This document shows positions 10,844 to 18,449 of a stretch of DNA of 60,944 bases, piece by piece. Both the position numbers and the translations under genes were made by a program. This DNA comes from Rickettsiales bacterium (GTDB lineage: Bacteria; Pseudomonadota; Alphaproteobacteria; Rickettsiales; Rickettsiaceae). The notes under the pieces are model-generated. The model saw only the letters and a list, made by a program, of their open reading frames with translations. It was not told the DNA's origin and made no database searches. The stretch is taken from assembly GCA_003963235.1 (NCBI GenBank), contig RXKF01000011.1, positions 1 through 60,944 of the forward strand. The letters are read 5' to 3'. The stretch's first letter is position 1. The number at the start of each line of letters is the position of its first letter.

Positions 10844-11293
10844 TCATTTACTTGTCATTGAGTATACTAACTTATTTACTAAATCTTCAATATTCATGGT
10901 TGATTGAGTATATCTGATCTTACCGCCATTTTTAAAATTATCGTCAGAAGAACCTGGATTAATTTTTATAAATTTGTTGCCAATCAAACCGCTTGTAGAG
11001 ATAATTGCACTTGAATCATTTGGAATTTGAATATCATTATTGATTTTTAACTTAAGAATTGCGTAATATGATTCACTCTCGAGAGTTATATCTTCAACTA
11101 CCCCAATTTTAATACCCGCTAGTTTTACATCAGCCCCCTTAGAAATCCCCTCAATATTTTGAAAATCTGCAGATAAATTATAACCACTAACGTGACTGGA
11201 TAAGCCACTGGTTGTATAGGCAAATATAAAAAAACAAATTGCTACAGCGATTACTGAAAATCCTATTAATGTCTCGAATGTTCCTTCCTTCAT
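10844..11293 (-). CDS. mlaD: Outer-membrane lipid asymmetry protein MlaD (MCE domain)
   Basis: 149-residue protein with an N-terminal membrane anchor (residues 9-29, LIGFSVIAVAICFFIFAY) and one MCE domain (YNLSADFQNIEGISKGADVKLAGIKIGVVEDI, then SSAIISTSGLIGNKFIKINPGSSD). MlaD is the hexameric periplasmic ring of the MlaFEDB phospholipid transporter. The other mla genes are not adjacent. Its position after an NDUFA12-type gene is common in alphaproteobacteria. It is the last gene of the sspB-rnhA-NDUFA12-mlaD run. Confidence 0.88.
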   Translation of the reverse strand: MKEGTFETLIGFSVIAVAICFFIFAYTTSGLSSHVSGYNLSADFQNIEGISKGADVKLAGIKIGVVEDITLESESYYAILKLKINNDIQIPNDSSAIISTSGLIGNKFIKINPGSSDDNFKNGGKIRYTQSTMNIEDLVNKLVYSMTSK

Positions 11294-11321
11294 ATTTTCT
11301 CTAAAATTTATTATTATATTA

Positions 11322-11660
11322 TTATTTTGGAATCCAACTTGAATAAGTTTTTATTTTTACATTTTTTGATAATGCTGGATTATAAGCATATTTAGTTCCT
11401 GACAAATTGGGTTGATGCTCTTTTTGCCATATATGATTTTTTATATTAGTTTGACTTGGCACCTCATCGCTTAAATAATGCAGCCAAGCATGCCATATTG
11501 GTGGAACTTTTGAACTTTCATTTATTCCTTTATAAGAAACAAAACGCTTTTCTTGCCCTAAATAATTTTTTGTCTTACTAATATAGTAAATATTGCCAAA
11601 TTGGTCAGTACCAATTTGGCTACAAAAAAGCTTAAAATATATTTTATTAATTACTGACAT
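11322..11660 (-). CDS. NADH:ubiquinone oxidoreductase subunit NDUFA12-like
   Basis: 112-residue member of the NDUFA12/B17.2 family, an accessory subunit of complex I shared by alphaproteobacteria and mitochondria. The hallmarks are visible: QIGTDQFGNIYY, RFVSYKG, VPPIWHAWLHY, and the C-terminal SSWIPK. Its presence supports an alphaproteobacterial origin and a respiratory complex I encoded elsewhere. Its start overlaps the 3' end of rnhA by 14 bp. Confidence 0.9.
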   Translation of the reverse strand: MSVINKIYFKLFCSQIGTDQFGNIYYISKTKNYLGQEKRFVSYKGINESSKVPPIWHAWLHYLSDEVPSQTNIKNHIWQKEHQPNLSGTKYAYNPALSKNVKIKTYSSWIPK

Positions 11661-12123
11661 GAGAGCTCATTTTTTTTGCTATTTCTCTTCCCTTAACTGC
11701 CAAACTATCTGCAATGTTATTACCCTCATTGCTTGAATGACCTTTAACCCAACACCATATGATATCGTGTCTTTTGATTTCATGCTGTAAATTTTGCCAC
11801 ATTTCAACGTTTTTAACTGGCTTATTGTCGCTTTTGAGCCAATTATTCTTTTGCCAATTTTTTATCCATACAGTTATTCCTTGTTCTAAATATTTACTAT
11901 CAGTATGTAATTTTATCTTACAAGGTTTTTTTAATTCTTTCAGCGCATTGATCGCTGCTAACATTTCCATTTGGTTATTTGTAGTTTCGGCTTGGTGACC
12001 AAATATTTCTTTTCTATGATCATTAAATATAATCAAAGCGCCCCACCCTCCAGGACCTGGATTACCCGAACATGCACCATCTGTATATATTTCTACACAA
12101 GGTTTATTTTCCAACTCTGACAT
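11647..12123 (-). CDS. rnhA: Ribonuclease HI
   Basis: 158-residue RNase HI, which cleaves the RNA strand of RNA-DNA hybrids. The catalytic carboxylates are all visible: Asp in IYTDGACSGNPGPGG, Glu in NNQMEMLAA, Asp in LHTDSKY and Asp in NNIADSLA, with the flexible-loop His in VKGHSSNEG. Length is normal. It lies 3 bp downstream of sspB and overlaps the NDUFA12 gene. Confidence 0.96.
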   Translation of the reverse strand: MSELENKPCVEIYTDGACSGNPGPGGWGALIIFNDHRKEIFGHQAETTNNQMEMLAAINALKELKKPCKIKLHTDSKYLEQGITVWIKNWQKNNWLKSDNKPVKNVEMWQNLQHEIKRHDIIWCWVKGHSSNEGNNIADSLAVKGREIAKKMSSHVSN

Positions 12124-12126
12124 TGC

Positions 12127-12636
12127 TTATTTTTTCTTACGAAATTTATCAATTGCAATTACTTCAGCTTGCTTAGTTACCTTCTCATCGTCATGATCTT
12201 TTTTATAAGAAGTATTTTTTTTATCAATTTTTAACTCTTTAACATGATCACTAACTTCAAAATGAGTGTTATGTTCTTCAATCACATCCAGATTTTGTTT
12301 AAATTGTAAGCTAAAATTGGCTAATGGATCTAAAAAACTAGTTAGAGCTACAAAAGGTACAGAAATTGTTTCTGGTATTCCATTAAAAGTAATATTTACT
12401 GAAAATTTATCATCAAAAACGACTAAGTTTTTGAATTGATGTTGTAATACTATTGTAATTTCCTTAGGATAACGTTTTTTTATTTTTTGAGATAATATAA
12501 CCTCTGGAAAATCTGTATGAAATGAAATATAAAAAGATTGATCATTGACCAAGCCATTTTCCATTATATCTTTTAAAATCTTTTTAACAATGCCCAGCAT
12601 TGCCTCATCTATAAGAGATTGATAGTCAATTATCAT
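12127..12636 (-). CDS. sspB: ClpXP adaptor SspB (alpha type)
   Basis: 169-residue protein of the SspB family, which tethers ssrA-tagged proteins to ClpXP. The substrate-binding domain covers about residues 1-115 (YQSLIDEAMLGIVKKIL, FYISFHTDFPEV, SVPFVALTSFLDPLANFSLQF). A variable linker rich in charged residues and a short C-terminal ClpX-binding tail (EVIAIDKFRKKK) follow. It lies just downstream of the tmRNA gene on the same strand, which fits its job. Confidence 0.85.
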   Translation of the reverse strand: MIIDYQSLIDEAMLGIVKKILKDIMENGLVNDQSFYISFHTDFPEVILSQKIKKRYPKEITIVLQHQFKNLVVFDDKFSVNITFNGIPETISVPFVALTSFLDPLANFSLQFKQNLDVIEEHNTHFEVSDHVKELKIDKKNTSYKKDHDDEKVTKQAEVIAIDKFRKKK

Positions 12637-12669
12637 AAATTTAAATATTAAATTATAAGTGAGACTTTT

Positions 12670-12933
12670 TCTGTTGCAAGGAAAAGCCTCAAAACCCCGT
12701 GGCTATCTACAATTAAGCAGCAGCCGCAAAAGAACGATTATCGTTTGCATTTACTTTTTTTGACCCATTTTCAGCGGAATCATCCTGGGTAAAAATTATT
12801 TCTTTATTAAGCTTGTCGATCCTATTTCGCCCCCATAAATTTCTAAAAATGGTGGAGGCGCCGGGTACCGCCCCCGGGTCCAATACTTCTATTACAAATA
12901 ACGTTTATTACCATAGCCACACTTATGTAGCAT
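12670..12933 (-). ncRNA. ssrA: Permuted two-piece tmRNA (ssrA)
   Basis: Read on the minus strand, the order is acceptor piece then coding piece, the permuted arrangement known from alphaproteobacteria. The acceptor end has a T-arm (CCGGG / CCCGG with a 7-base loop), then CGCCTCC, discriminator A and encoded CCA ending at 12850. A 15-base spacer (12835-12849) is presumably removed. The coding piece begins at 12834 with GGGGGCG, which pairs with CGCCTCC and places the alanine-identity G-U pair at position 3-70. GGATCGAC follows. The tag frame (12748 down to 12713) reads ANDNRSFAAAA then TAA. An 8-base complement (12913-12920 with 12699-12706) can hold the two pieces together. The outer ends are estimates. 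Confidence 0.93.
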
Positions 12934-12939
12934 CTATTA

Positions 12940-12968
12940 GTATAATATACATATACGTATATTGTAAA
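12940..12968 (-). promoter_or_regulatory. Probable ssrA promoter
   Basis: On the minus strand there is TTTACA (12963-12968), 17 bases, then TTATAC (12940-12945), which places the transcription start near 12933, just upstream of the acceptor piece. The spacing is ideal and the boxes are moderate. It is based on sequence match only. Confidence 0.4.
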
Positions 12969-13102
12969 TAGTAACTGATCAAATATATCAAATAAAAACT
13001 AATATTAACGCTAATTATGGATTGTATCGTTCTCTCTCTTTTAAGATACAATTCATTACTAGGGTTATATTATTCAACTTTAGGCATAATTGAAGTTACA
13101 AA

Positions 13103-14257
13103 CTAAAAAGATTTCAACCCAAATATTGGTAAAACACTCAAAATATGTTCAATTATGTTTGACTGAATATTTTCAAACACCATAAATTCAGGTCTCTTAG
13201 CAAAAGCATATATTTCTATTGGCAAACCAGTTAAACCAGGTTCAAGTAACCTAGATGTGCACGTAAAACCTTTTTGATGTATATCTTCATTATTTGCTAA
13301 ATAAAAATTAATATACTTTCTTAATAATGTAAGATTTGAAATACCTAAATTTACATCAAACAGAGTTTTATTTTCCTGTATAAATTTTTGTAAAGTTGGT
13401 GAATTCATTATATTATCTAGCATTTTTTGATCACAAATTTTAACAAAATCCATGTGAATATTAAGGGCATGCCTAATTCTTTTAAAATTATTTTCAAACA
13501 TTAGGCGACAATTGATTATAAAATCATTTAAAAATACCGAGATGGGTATTATTGTCCTCGTGCCATCAGGATTTTTCAACACAACAATCGTTATAGTTAT
13601 TTTTTCAACCTCGCCTTCAGTACCATGTTTAGGTAATTTTATCCAATCCCCTACTCTAATTATGTCTTGATAAGTCACTTGCAAGCTTGAAATCAAGCTA
13701 AAAAACAAATCCTTGAATATAAAAGCAAATACTGCAGTAGCAGCTCCCAAGCTTGCAAAAAGAGCAGGAATTGATAAACCAAGTATCGTCGACATTATAA
13801 TTAGACTAGCGCAAGTAATTATAATAATTTTTAGTATTTGCGTATAAAGTACAAGTGGAATTTTCTTTCTGGCGAGATTTGTTCTATATATATCTGCTCC
13901 AATGTTAATGACAGTGATTGCCATCATCAATATGGAAATAGTAATAAAAATTTGTACTGTTTTATTTTTTAATAATACAAAAATGCCTGAAACTAAACGC
14001 ATTGTATCAAGCATTTCGCTGCATAACATCAAATATAAAGCGGCTACTACTAAGGATAATTTTGAGTATAAATAATGTTTTTCAATAATTTGTATTTTAA
14101 CATTGTCAATACTTGTCATCTTTGAAAAAATAATTCTAAATATTTTACGAGTAAAAATTAATATTGGATAAATTAATATAATTATAATGAATATAATGAT
14201 TCCTAATTCATAACTTTTATAAAAATGACTCAAATCCAAATTTAATAGCTGCTTCAT
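13103..14257 (-). CDS. Mechanosensitive ion channel, MscS family (YbdG-like)
   Basis: 384-residue inner-membrane protein with about five N-terminal hydrophobic segments (for example residues 16-37, 60-80, 95-117 and 135-160), then the MscS pore helix (PALFASLGAATAVFAFIFKD) and beta domain (TYQDIIRVGDWIKLPKHGTEGEVEKI, TRTIIPISVFL). The KLPKHGTEGEV segment resembles the E. coli YbdG (MscM) branch more than MscS itself. It should open under membrane tension to release solutes in hypo-osmotic shock. It is transcribed alone; a hairpin (13021-13052) lies between it and ssrA. Confidence 0.85.
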   Translation of the reverse strand: MKQLLNLDLSHFYKSYELGIIIFIIIILIYPILIFTRKIFRIIFSKMTSIDNVKIQIIEKHYLYSKLSLVVAALYLMLCSEMLDTMRLVSGIFVLLKNKTVQIFITISILMMAITVINIGADIYRTNLARKKIPLVLYTQILKIIIITCASLIIMSTILGLSIPALFASLGAATAVFAFIFKDLFFSLISSLQVTYQDIIRVGDWIKLPKHGTEGEVEKITITIVVLKNPDGTRTIIPISVFLNDFIINCRLMFENNFKRIRHALNIHMDFVKICDQKMLDNIMNSPTLQKFIQENKTLFDVNLGISNLTLLRKYINFYLANNEDIHQKGFTCTSRLLEPGLTGLPIEIYAFAKRPEFMVFENIQSNIIEHILSVLPIFGLKSF

Positions 14258-14429
14258 AAAGTTTATAATTTTTATTACTCAAAATAGTTCTTTATTCTCT
14301 CATTTAATTATAATGTAGTCAAATTTAACTAAAAAAATACTGAATAAAAGCTGATTTTTTAATGGACAAAACAAATTTTATTGATTATAAGCTTTATATC
14401 TATATTAATTACAAAATATTCCATATTTT

Positions 14430-14505
14430 GGCCAGATAGCTCAGTCGGTAGAGCAAAGGACTGAAAATCCTTGTGTCGGCGGTTCGATCCCGCCTCTGGC
14501 CACCA
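14430..14505 (+). tRNA. tRNA-Phe (GAA)
   Basis: A complete cloverleaf of 76 bases with encoded CCA. The acceptor stem is GGCCAGA / TCTGGCC, the D-arm GCTC / GAGC, the anticodon stem AAGGA / TCCTT, and the 7-base loop CTGAAAA has anticodon GAA at 14463-14465. The T-arm is GGCGG / CCGCC with loop TTCGATC. The discriminator is A. Confidence 0.97.
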
Positions 14506-14972
14506 CTCTTTTTTACCTAATTGTCTCAAACATTGATAAAATTGTGAGTGAGCGTTCACAATAATTAGTCTCGTCGCCAGAATGATGATTTTTTGATATA
14601 GTAATATAACTTGAGAATGGGAGAAGAATTAGATATAATAAGCTTGTAGAAAACGGTAAATGTAAAAAGGTAGCGCTTACTGGATGCATGCGCAAAATTA
14701 TTGTTTGGGCTAATTTTATGGTCGCTAATAATTTATCTTGGAATCCTGATTTTTAACTTGACTCTTATCATAGAAGCATTCCCGCGCAAGGCGGGAATCC
14801 ATAAGAAAAATTGGCGCTGGTTGTTGCTTTTTTCTGGATTGCCACCTTCGCGGCAATCACATCGTGGATGGGAATGGTGGTAACCATCCACTTGAAGTGA
14901 TACAATCTTTTGCTCGCTTAAATTATCAGCCAAGGGCTTGAACAGAACATCCTTTCAATCCCACCAATTATT
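14506..14972. other. Intergenic region between tRNA-Phe and LRR gene
   Basis: 467 bases with no convincing gene. It holds a 7-bp inverted repeat (14541-14547 with 14556-14562) 35 bases after the tRNA, without a T-run, and the composite hairpin element at 14777-14891. A TTG-initiated frame from 14701 has a hydrophobic start but runs through the hairpins, so it is not credible as a gene. Confidence 0.5.
14777..14891. repeat. Composite GC-rich hairpin element
   Basis: Three hairpins in a row in otherwise AT-rich DNA: ATTCCCGC / GCGGGAAT (14778-14798, 5-base loop), GATTGCC / GGCAATC (14837-14858, 8-base loop) and GTGGATGG / CCATCCAC (14864-14891). Units of the type ATTCCCGC-loop-GCGGGAAT are a common style of dispersed palindromic repeat in proteobacterial and rickettsial genomes. 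No second full copy is in this window, although a similar GC-rich hairpin lies at 42637-42656. Confidence 0.6.
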
Positions 14973-16178
14973 TTAGTCTGACGGTGTTTCTCCAATCATT
15001 TCTATAAATTCATCTTTCACTGCTTCGTCAGTCAGCGGCCGATCCACGAGACTTCCTAAATTTTGACTTGCTGTTGATGAATCATTTTCTAATAGTGTCT
15101 TATTATACCTATAGTTCAACATGTCTGGATTACCGAGCAGCGCGAATAATTCGTTTACAGCCTCAACATCGTTATTATTAAAACTGAAGCAAACAATGTC
15201 TAGATTTATGTTTTTCTTTAATTCCTGAGCAAAACTTAATAGGAGTTCTTTATTATCTACTACTGAATTACCACCATCGCTTATATAAGCGTTCGCTTGT
15301 TGCAACAATAAAATTTTTTTCAATATATAATCTTTTGTTGGTGTCTCATTCTGTTGTTTAATGTTATTAACAAAACAAATATTGAGCTTAGACTGCTTCG
15401 AGCACAGCGCGTATAATGCGTTTAGAATTTCAACATCGCTCATATTATTAAAACTGAGGTCAAGAACGGTTAGTGTCGTGTTTTTCTGCGATGCCTTGGT
15501 AAAAGCTTTTAGCCCTTCATCTCCTATATTATTACAACTGAGGTAAAGTTTAGTCAATTTTTTATTTACCTCCAACGCTTCAGCGATGTATATTGCTCCT
15601 TCATCTCCTATATTATTAAAACTGAAGTCAAGAATGGTTAGTGTCGTGTTTTTCTCTAATGCCTTGGCAAAAGCTTCTAGTTTTTTATATATTACATTAT
15701 TATTAGCAAGTCTAAGGTTAGTGAGTGTCGTGTTTTTCTTTAATGCCTTGGCAAAAGCTTCTAGTCCTTCATCTCCTATCTCATTAAAACTGAAGTCAAG
15801 AATGGTTAGTGTCGTGTTTTCCTCTAATGCCTTAGCTATAGCTTTTGCTCCGTTATAATTTATTTTATTATTATTGAACTTAATCTTAGATAGTGCTAGG
15901 TTTTCCTGTAATGAGTTAGCAATAGCTAGTGCTCCTTCATTTCCTATGTCAATATTATCTAAGAAAAGCTCAACTAGTTTTATATTGTTTTTTAAAATTG
16001 AACAAAAATTTGTTAAATGGTCATTTGATATTGATGGATTGGACAAACCCAAACTATCGTAATCGTCTGGTGAAGATAAAAATTCAACTATATCAGTTGT
16101 ATAAATCTTAGTTGATAAAGGTATTGTTTTTTTCTTGGTTTCATCATCCAATTTTTGTTTTTTAGTCATGTAAGGCAT
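14973..16178 (-). CDS. Leucine-rich repeat protein (ribonuclease-inhibitor type)
   Basis: 401-residue protein made largely of 28-residue RI-type leucine-rich repeats (pattern TTLTILDFSFNxIGDEG, then AFAKALxKN), about seven clear copies between residues 60 and 260, followed by degenerate repeats and an acidic C-terminus. There is no signal peptide or TM segment. This repeat class is typical of eukaryotes and of effectors of intracellular bacteria, so a host-directed protein-binding role is likely but not shown. Repeats are also near-identical at DNA level (84-bp period), implying recent duplication. I start at ATG 16178, which follows AGAGGAATAC; a TTG frame extends to 16235 without a ribosome-binding site. 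It stands alone between tRNA-Phe and flbD. Confidence 0.85.
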   Translation of the reverse strand: MPYMTKKQKLDDETKKKTIPLSTKIYTTDIVEFLSSPDDYDSLGLSNPSISNDHLTNFCSILKNNIKLVELFLDNIDIGNEGALAIANSLQENLALSKIKFNNNKINYNGAKAIAKALEENTTLTILDFSFNEIGDEGLEAFAKALKKNTTLTNLRLANNNVIYKKLEAFAKALEKNTTLTILDFSFNNIGDEGAIYIAEALEVNKKLTKLYLSCNNIGDEGLKAFTKASQKNTTLTVLDLSFNNMSDVEILNALYALCSKQSKLNICFVNNIKQQNETPTKDYILKKILLLQQANAYISDGGNSVVDNKELLLSFAQELKKNINLDIVCFSFNNNDVEAVNELFALLGNPDMLNYRYNKTLLENDSSTASQNLGSLVDRPLTDEAVKDEFIEMIGETPSD

Positions 16179-16322
16179 GTATTCCTCTATATGTAATAAC
16201 GAATTTATATTAAGAATATTTTTAATATAAATCAACCCATAATTTATTAATATTCAATACTGAAATTCCTCTATCTTGTCAATTTATAAAGATGATATAA
16301 AGATGAGCTGATTTTTTCTCTA

Positions 16323-17594
16323 TTACGACTGAACAAATTTTTGCAATTTCTCGCGCAATATCTCAATTGATACACCAAGGATGTTGGCAGCTTTGGTTAT
16401 GTCGCCGAGGCAATAGCCGAGCGTATTAAACAGCATTTGTTTTTCGTCGCCATTTATTTCTTTTGACTCAGGTATGCTCTGATTTGATATTGATGATCTT
16501 TCTACAATATTAACATCATCCGCCATGATTTCATCGCTATCTGAAATCAATACTGCCCTATGCATCACATTCTCAAGCTCACGCACATTGCCAGGCCAAG
16601 AATATTTCATCATTTTATCAAGTGCGCTTGGGGATAAAAATTTATTAGATAATCCATTATTTTGCACATATTTTTTAATAAAAAAATCAGCTAATAACTC
16701 AATATCTTCGCCTCGATCTGTAAGAGATGGTAGCTCAATATTAATAATATTTAGTCTAAAATAGAGATCTTCTCTAAAATTACCTAATTTTATTTCCTCA
16801 AGCAAGTCTCTGTTTGAAGTGGCAATAATTCTGATATCTACCTTAATTGGAGCAGAGCCCCCTACCCGATCAATTTCTTTTTCCTGAATAGCGCGCAGTA
16901 ATTTTGCCTGCAATCTAATGTCCATCTCGCTAATTTCATCAAGCAAAAGCGTGCCACCCGATGACTCCTCAAACTTACCAATACGACGACTGAGCGCCCC
17001 CGTAAAAGCCCCTTTTTCATGACCAAACAACTCAGATTCAAGCAAATTTTCAGGAATTGCTGCACAATTAACTGGCACAAAAGGATAATCAGCACGCTTA
17101 CTTTTACTATGTATATATTGCGCTAAAACTTCTTTACCAGTTCCAGAATGACCTGTAATTAAAACGCTAGCATCTGACGCGGCAACTTTATCTGCCAAGT
17201 TGATCGCATCAAGCATTGGTTTTGATTTTCCAATAATATTTACTGATACATCACATATGGCTGCAAAAATTGCACCAATCAGGCGCTCATCAGGAGGAAG
17301 TGGCAGGAATTCTCGTGCACCATTTTTAATAGCCATAACGGCATCTTTTGGCATACATTGAACGCCATAAGCTACTATTGGCGTAGATATTTTTTCATTT
17401 TTTAAAGAATCAACCAAATATTTAATATCATAATGAACATCAATTAAAACAAGATCAGCACCTTTACCTTGATAAAGAAATTCTAATCCTTGATCACATG
17501 ATTCAACCATAACCACTTTAGCTTTCTTGGATTTTGCTATATCAATGGCCATCTTGATTTCACTATTAATGTTACCAATAATTAAAAGTCTCAT
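16323..17594 (-). CDS. flbD: Sigma-54-dependent activator, FlbD-like
   Basis: 423-residue NtrC-class regulator. The N-terminal receiver (1-115) has the phospho-acceptor position D52 (LIDVHYD) but lacks the usual acidic pair at its start (MRLLIIGN), and carries GAREFLPLPPDERLIGAIFAA, as in Caulobacter FlbD. The AAA+ domain has Walker A GHSGTGKE, the sigma-54 contact loop GAFTGA and Walker B LLLDEISEM. A Fis-type HTH ends the protein (GDITKAANILGVSIEILREKL). FlbD switches on late flagellar genes with sigma-54 and is controlled by FliX. No flagellar gene is adjacent; fliI is 27 kb away. Confidence 0.85.
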   Translation of the reverse strand: MRLLIIGNINSEIKMAIDIAKSKKAKVVMVESCDQGLEFLYQGKGADLVLIDVHYDIKYLVDSLKNEKISTPIVAYGVQCMPKDAVMAIKNGAREFLPLPPDERLIGAIFAAICDVSVNIIGKSKPMLDAINLADKVAASDASVLITGHSGTGKEVLAQYIHSKSKRADYPFVPVNCAAIPENLLESELFGHEKGAFTGALSRRIGKFEESSGGTLLLDEISEMDIRLQAKLLRAIQEKEIDRVGGSAPIKVDIRIIATSNRDLLEEIKLGNFREDLYFRLNIINIELPSLTDRGEDIELLADFFIKKYVQNNGLSNKFLSPSALDKMMKYSWPGNVRELENVMHRAVLISDSDEIMADDVNIVERSSISNQSIPESKEINGDEKQMLFNTLGYCLGDITKAANILGVSIEILREKLQKFVQS

Positions 17595-17620
17595 GATTTG
17601 TTATTTTAATTAAGTTTAAG

Positions 17621-18436
17621 TCAATTCCTCCAGCTTGGGATAATAATATCTGCAGGACTGTTATTTACTATAGCTTTTTTTCTCTCAAGACCCAAATATT
17701 TCTCTTCTCGAATGATGACAATTGCAATTCTATCTCTATTAGAACACACATATCCTATTTTATCATCATTTAAGTCTAAAATTTCTGAACCTTGTTTAAT
17801 TTCGGGATTGGCTTGAGCAAATTCTAGTTTGTAAATTTTCTTTCTTATAACACCTTGATATTTTGCTCTGGAAATCACTTCTTGGCCTATATAACACCCC
17901 TTTTTATAATCAATGGCGTTTAAATCATCAGCTCCATATTCAATAGGTATAGATTTGTCTTTAATTAAATCATCTTCACCATCAATTATGGCATTATTAT
18001 ATTTATCAATTAGATATAAATTCTCTTCTCCATTATCAAACTCAATATTTTTTTCTTTTAAAATCATTGAGCGAAATCCTAGATTTTTATACCTTGGATC
18101 AATGTCTGAAAATTCTGCATCTTTTAAAATATTTTTTGAATATATAATATTATATATAGTTGAAACATCTTTGATAGTTACATCACTTCTTAATTTATAC
18201 AGAGAAAATAATTTAATTAGATTTGCAGATGAAACATTACTAACATCAATAAAATAATTATCTGAAGTTTTTTGATATACAAAAAAATCAAATAGATAGC
18301 GTCCTTGATTATTAAGGAGGTAATTATAAGTATATTGTTGATTGATAACATCATTGGTAGTTAAGATTTGTAAAAATTTCTGAGCATCAGCTCCACTAAT
18401 TTGAATAATTGCTCTGTTTTTAAGAATTTCTAGCAT
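17621..18436 (-). CDS. ygfZ: YgfZ/GcvT-like folate-binding protein
   Basis: 271-residue tetrahydrofolate-binding protein of the YgfZ/IBA57 family, which helps assemble or repair certain Fe-S proteins. The signature KGCYIGQEVISR (residues about 167-178, with the key Cys) is intact. The N-terminal block IIQISGADAQKFLQILTTND matches the family start. I use ATG 18436; an in-frame TTG lies at 18448. It directly follows the ABC ATPase gene. The window also encodes monothiol glutaredoxin and BolA, two other Fe-S-related families. Confidence 0.85.
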   Translation of the reverse strand: MLEILKNRAIIQISGADAQKFLQILTTNDVINQQYTYNYLLNNQGRYLFDFFVYQKTSDNYFIDVSNVSSANLIKLFSLYKLRSDVTIKDVSTIYNIIYSKNILKDAEFSDIDPRYKNLGFRSMILKEKNIEFDNGEENLYLIDKYNNAIIDGEDDLIKDKSIPIEYGADDLNAIDYKKGCYIGQEVISRAKYQGVIRKKIYKLEFAQANPEIKQGSEILDLNDDKIGYVCSNRDRIAIVIIREEKYLGLERKKAIVNNSPADIIIPSWRN

Positions 18437-18449
18437 TTTTTGATTCAAC

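Noticed and set aside
13021-13052. Terminator of the mechanosensitive channel gene
   Set aside because: An 8-bp inverted repeat ATTGTATC / GATACAAT with a 16-base loop, but no T-run on the minus strand; could be chance in AT-rich DNA.
14541-14562. Terminator for tRNA-Phe
   Set aside because: Only a 7-bp stem with an 8-base loop and no T-run after it; too weak to call.
14701-14883. TTG-initiated small ORF with a hydrophobic start
   Set aside because: It reads through two of the three palindromic hairpins, has no ribosome-binding site, and its C-terminal part is just translated hairpin sequence.
14430-16235. Genomic island integrated at tRNA-Phe carrying the LRR gene
   Set aside because: No integrase gene and no direct repeat of the tRNA 3' end is seen in the window; the LRR gene next to a tRNA is only suggestive.
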